From contig UQZY01000042.1 of assembly GCA_900545655.1 (NCBI GenBank), positions 1-14,362 of the forward strand: a DNA stretch of 14,362 nucleotides, given 5' to 3'. The notes beneath the pieces are model-generated. The model worked only from the letters and a program-made list of their open reading frames with translations, was not told where the DNA came from and made no database searches. Positions within the stretch are counted from its first letter, which is position 1. Each line of letters starts with the position of its first letter. Source of the DNA: an uncultured Oscillospiraceae bacterium (lineage in GTDB: Bacteria > Bacillota > Clostridia > Oscillospirales > Acutalibacteraceae). The position numbers and the translations under genes are program-made. Shown piece by piece: positions 14,274 through 14,362 of this stretch.

Positions 14274-14302
14274 TTGGTGTTTTTGATAAATTTATATATA
14301 AT
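14274..14302 (+). promoter_or_regulatory. Promoter of a gene starting at the right edge
   Basis: A consensus -10, TATAAT (14297-14302), lies 17 bases after TTGGTG (14274-14279), a weak -35. The surrounding 14225-14300 is very AT-rich. Transcription would start near 14309, about 43 bases before the candidate ATG. Confidence 0.55.
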
Positions 14303-14351
14303 TCTTTGCTCACAGCGGTAGAAAATAACGATACCAAGTGGGAGTATACGT

Positions 14352-14362
14352 ATGATGTCCGT
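14352..14362 (+). CDS. Start of a truncated gene, unidentified
   Basis: GTGGGAG sits 7 bases before ATG at 14352 (a second in-frame ATG follows at 14355), behind a plausible promoter. Only about four codons are inside the window (Met-Met-Ser-Val if the last codon is GTN), so the product cannot be named. Confidence 0.4.

Overview
The window looks like ordinary chromosomal DNA of a low-to-middle-GC, Gram-positive anaerobe of the Clostridia, most likely the Ruminococcaceae/Oscillospiraceae side. This is inferred from family content (YhaM, a YmfF/YmfH-type M16 pair, Lgt with a tyrosine in the YGG motif, L27 without the Prp-cleaved extension), strong purine-rich ribosome binding sites and sigma-A promoters. 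I see no rRNA, tRNA, CRISPR array, insertion sequence or phage gene.

Layout. From about 12.1 kb down to 0.2 kb everything is on the minus strand; from 12.2 kb rightward everything is on the plus strand. Right to left on the minus strand: (1) a 7-kb gene for a cyclic beta-1,2-glucan synthase-like protein of 2352 residues, with glycosyltransferase (GT84), cyclisation (GH189-like) and phosphorylase-like (GH94) modules and all recognisable motifs intact; (2) a tight four-gene cluster, ymfF-like, ymfH-like, lgt and a small lysine-rich protein, separated by 2 bp, 2 bp and a 26-bp overlap; (3) rplU-rpmA (ribosomal proteins L21 and L27) with a strong promoter, a structured 5' leader that is probably the L21 autoregulatory leader, and a clear terminator. 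On the plus strand: yhaM (3'-5' exoribonuclease) and prmA (L11 methyltransferase), overlapping by 8 bp, driven by a near-consensus promoter and closed by a good intrinsic terminator. A further promoter and the first codons of another gene lie at the right edge.

How the genes fit together. rplU-rpmA and yhaM-prmA serve ribosome assembly, ribosome modification and RNA decay. The M16 pair looks like the two halves of a heteromeric zinc peptidase (one half has the zinc site, the other the substrate-binding Arg/Tyr region) and is translationally linked to the lipoprotein acyltransferase Lgt, which hints at peptide handling at the membrane. The glucan synthase stands alone, with no recognisable exporter or glucan-degrading gene beside it, and is the most unusual item.

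The points most worth a second look are the stand-alone cyclic-glucan synthase in a probable monoderm, the missing prp gene with the short L27 N-terminus, the 11-bp hairpin that seems to be both terminator and promoter element upstream of rplU, and the acidic Lgt tail overlapping the gene for a very basic small protein. I found no convincing evidence of a wholly new multi-gene system.
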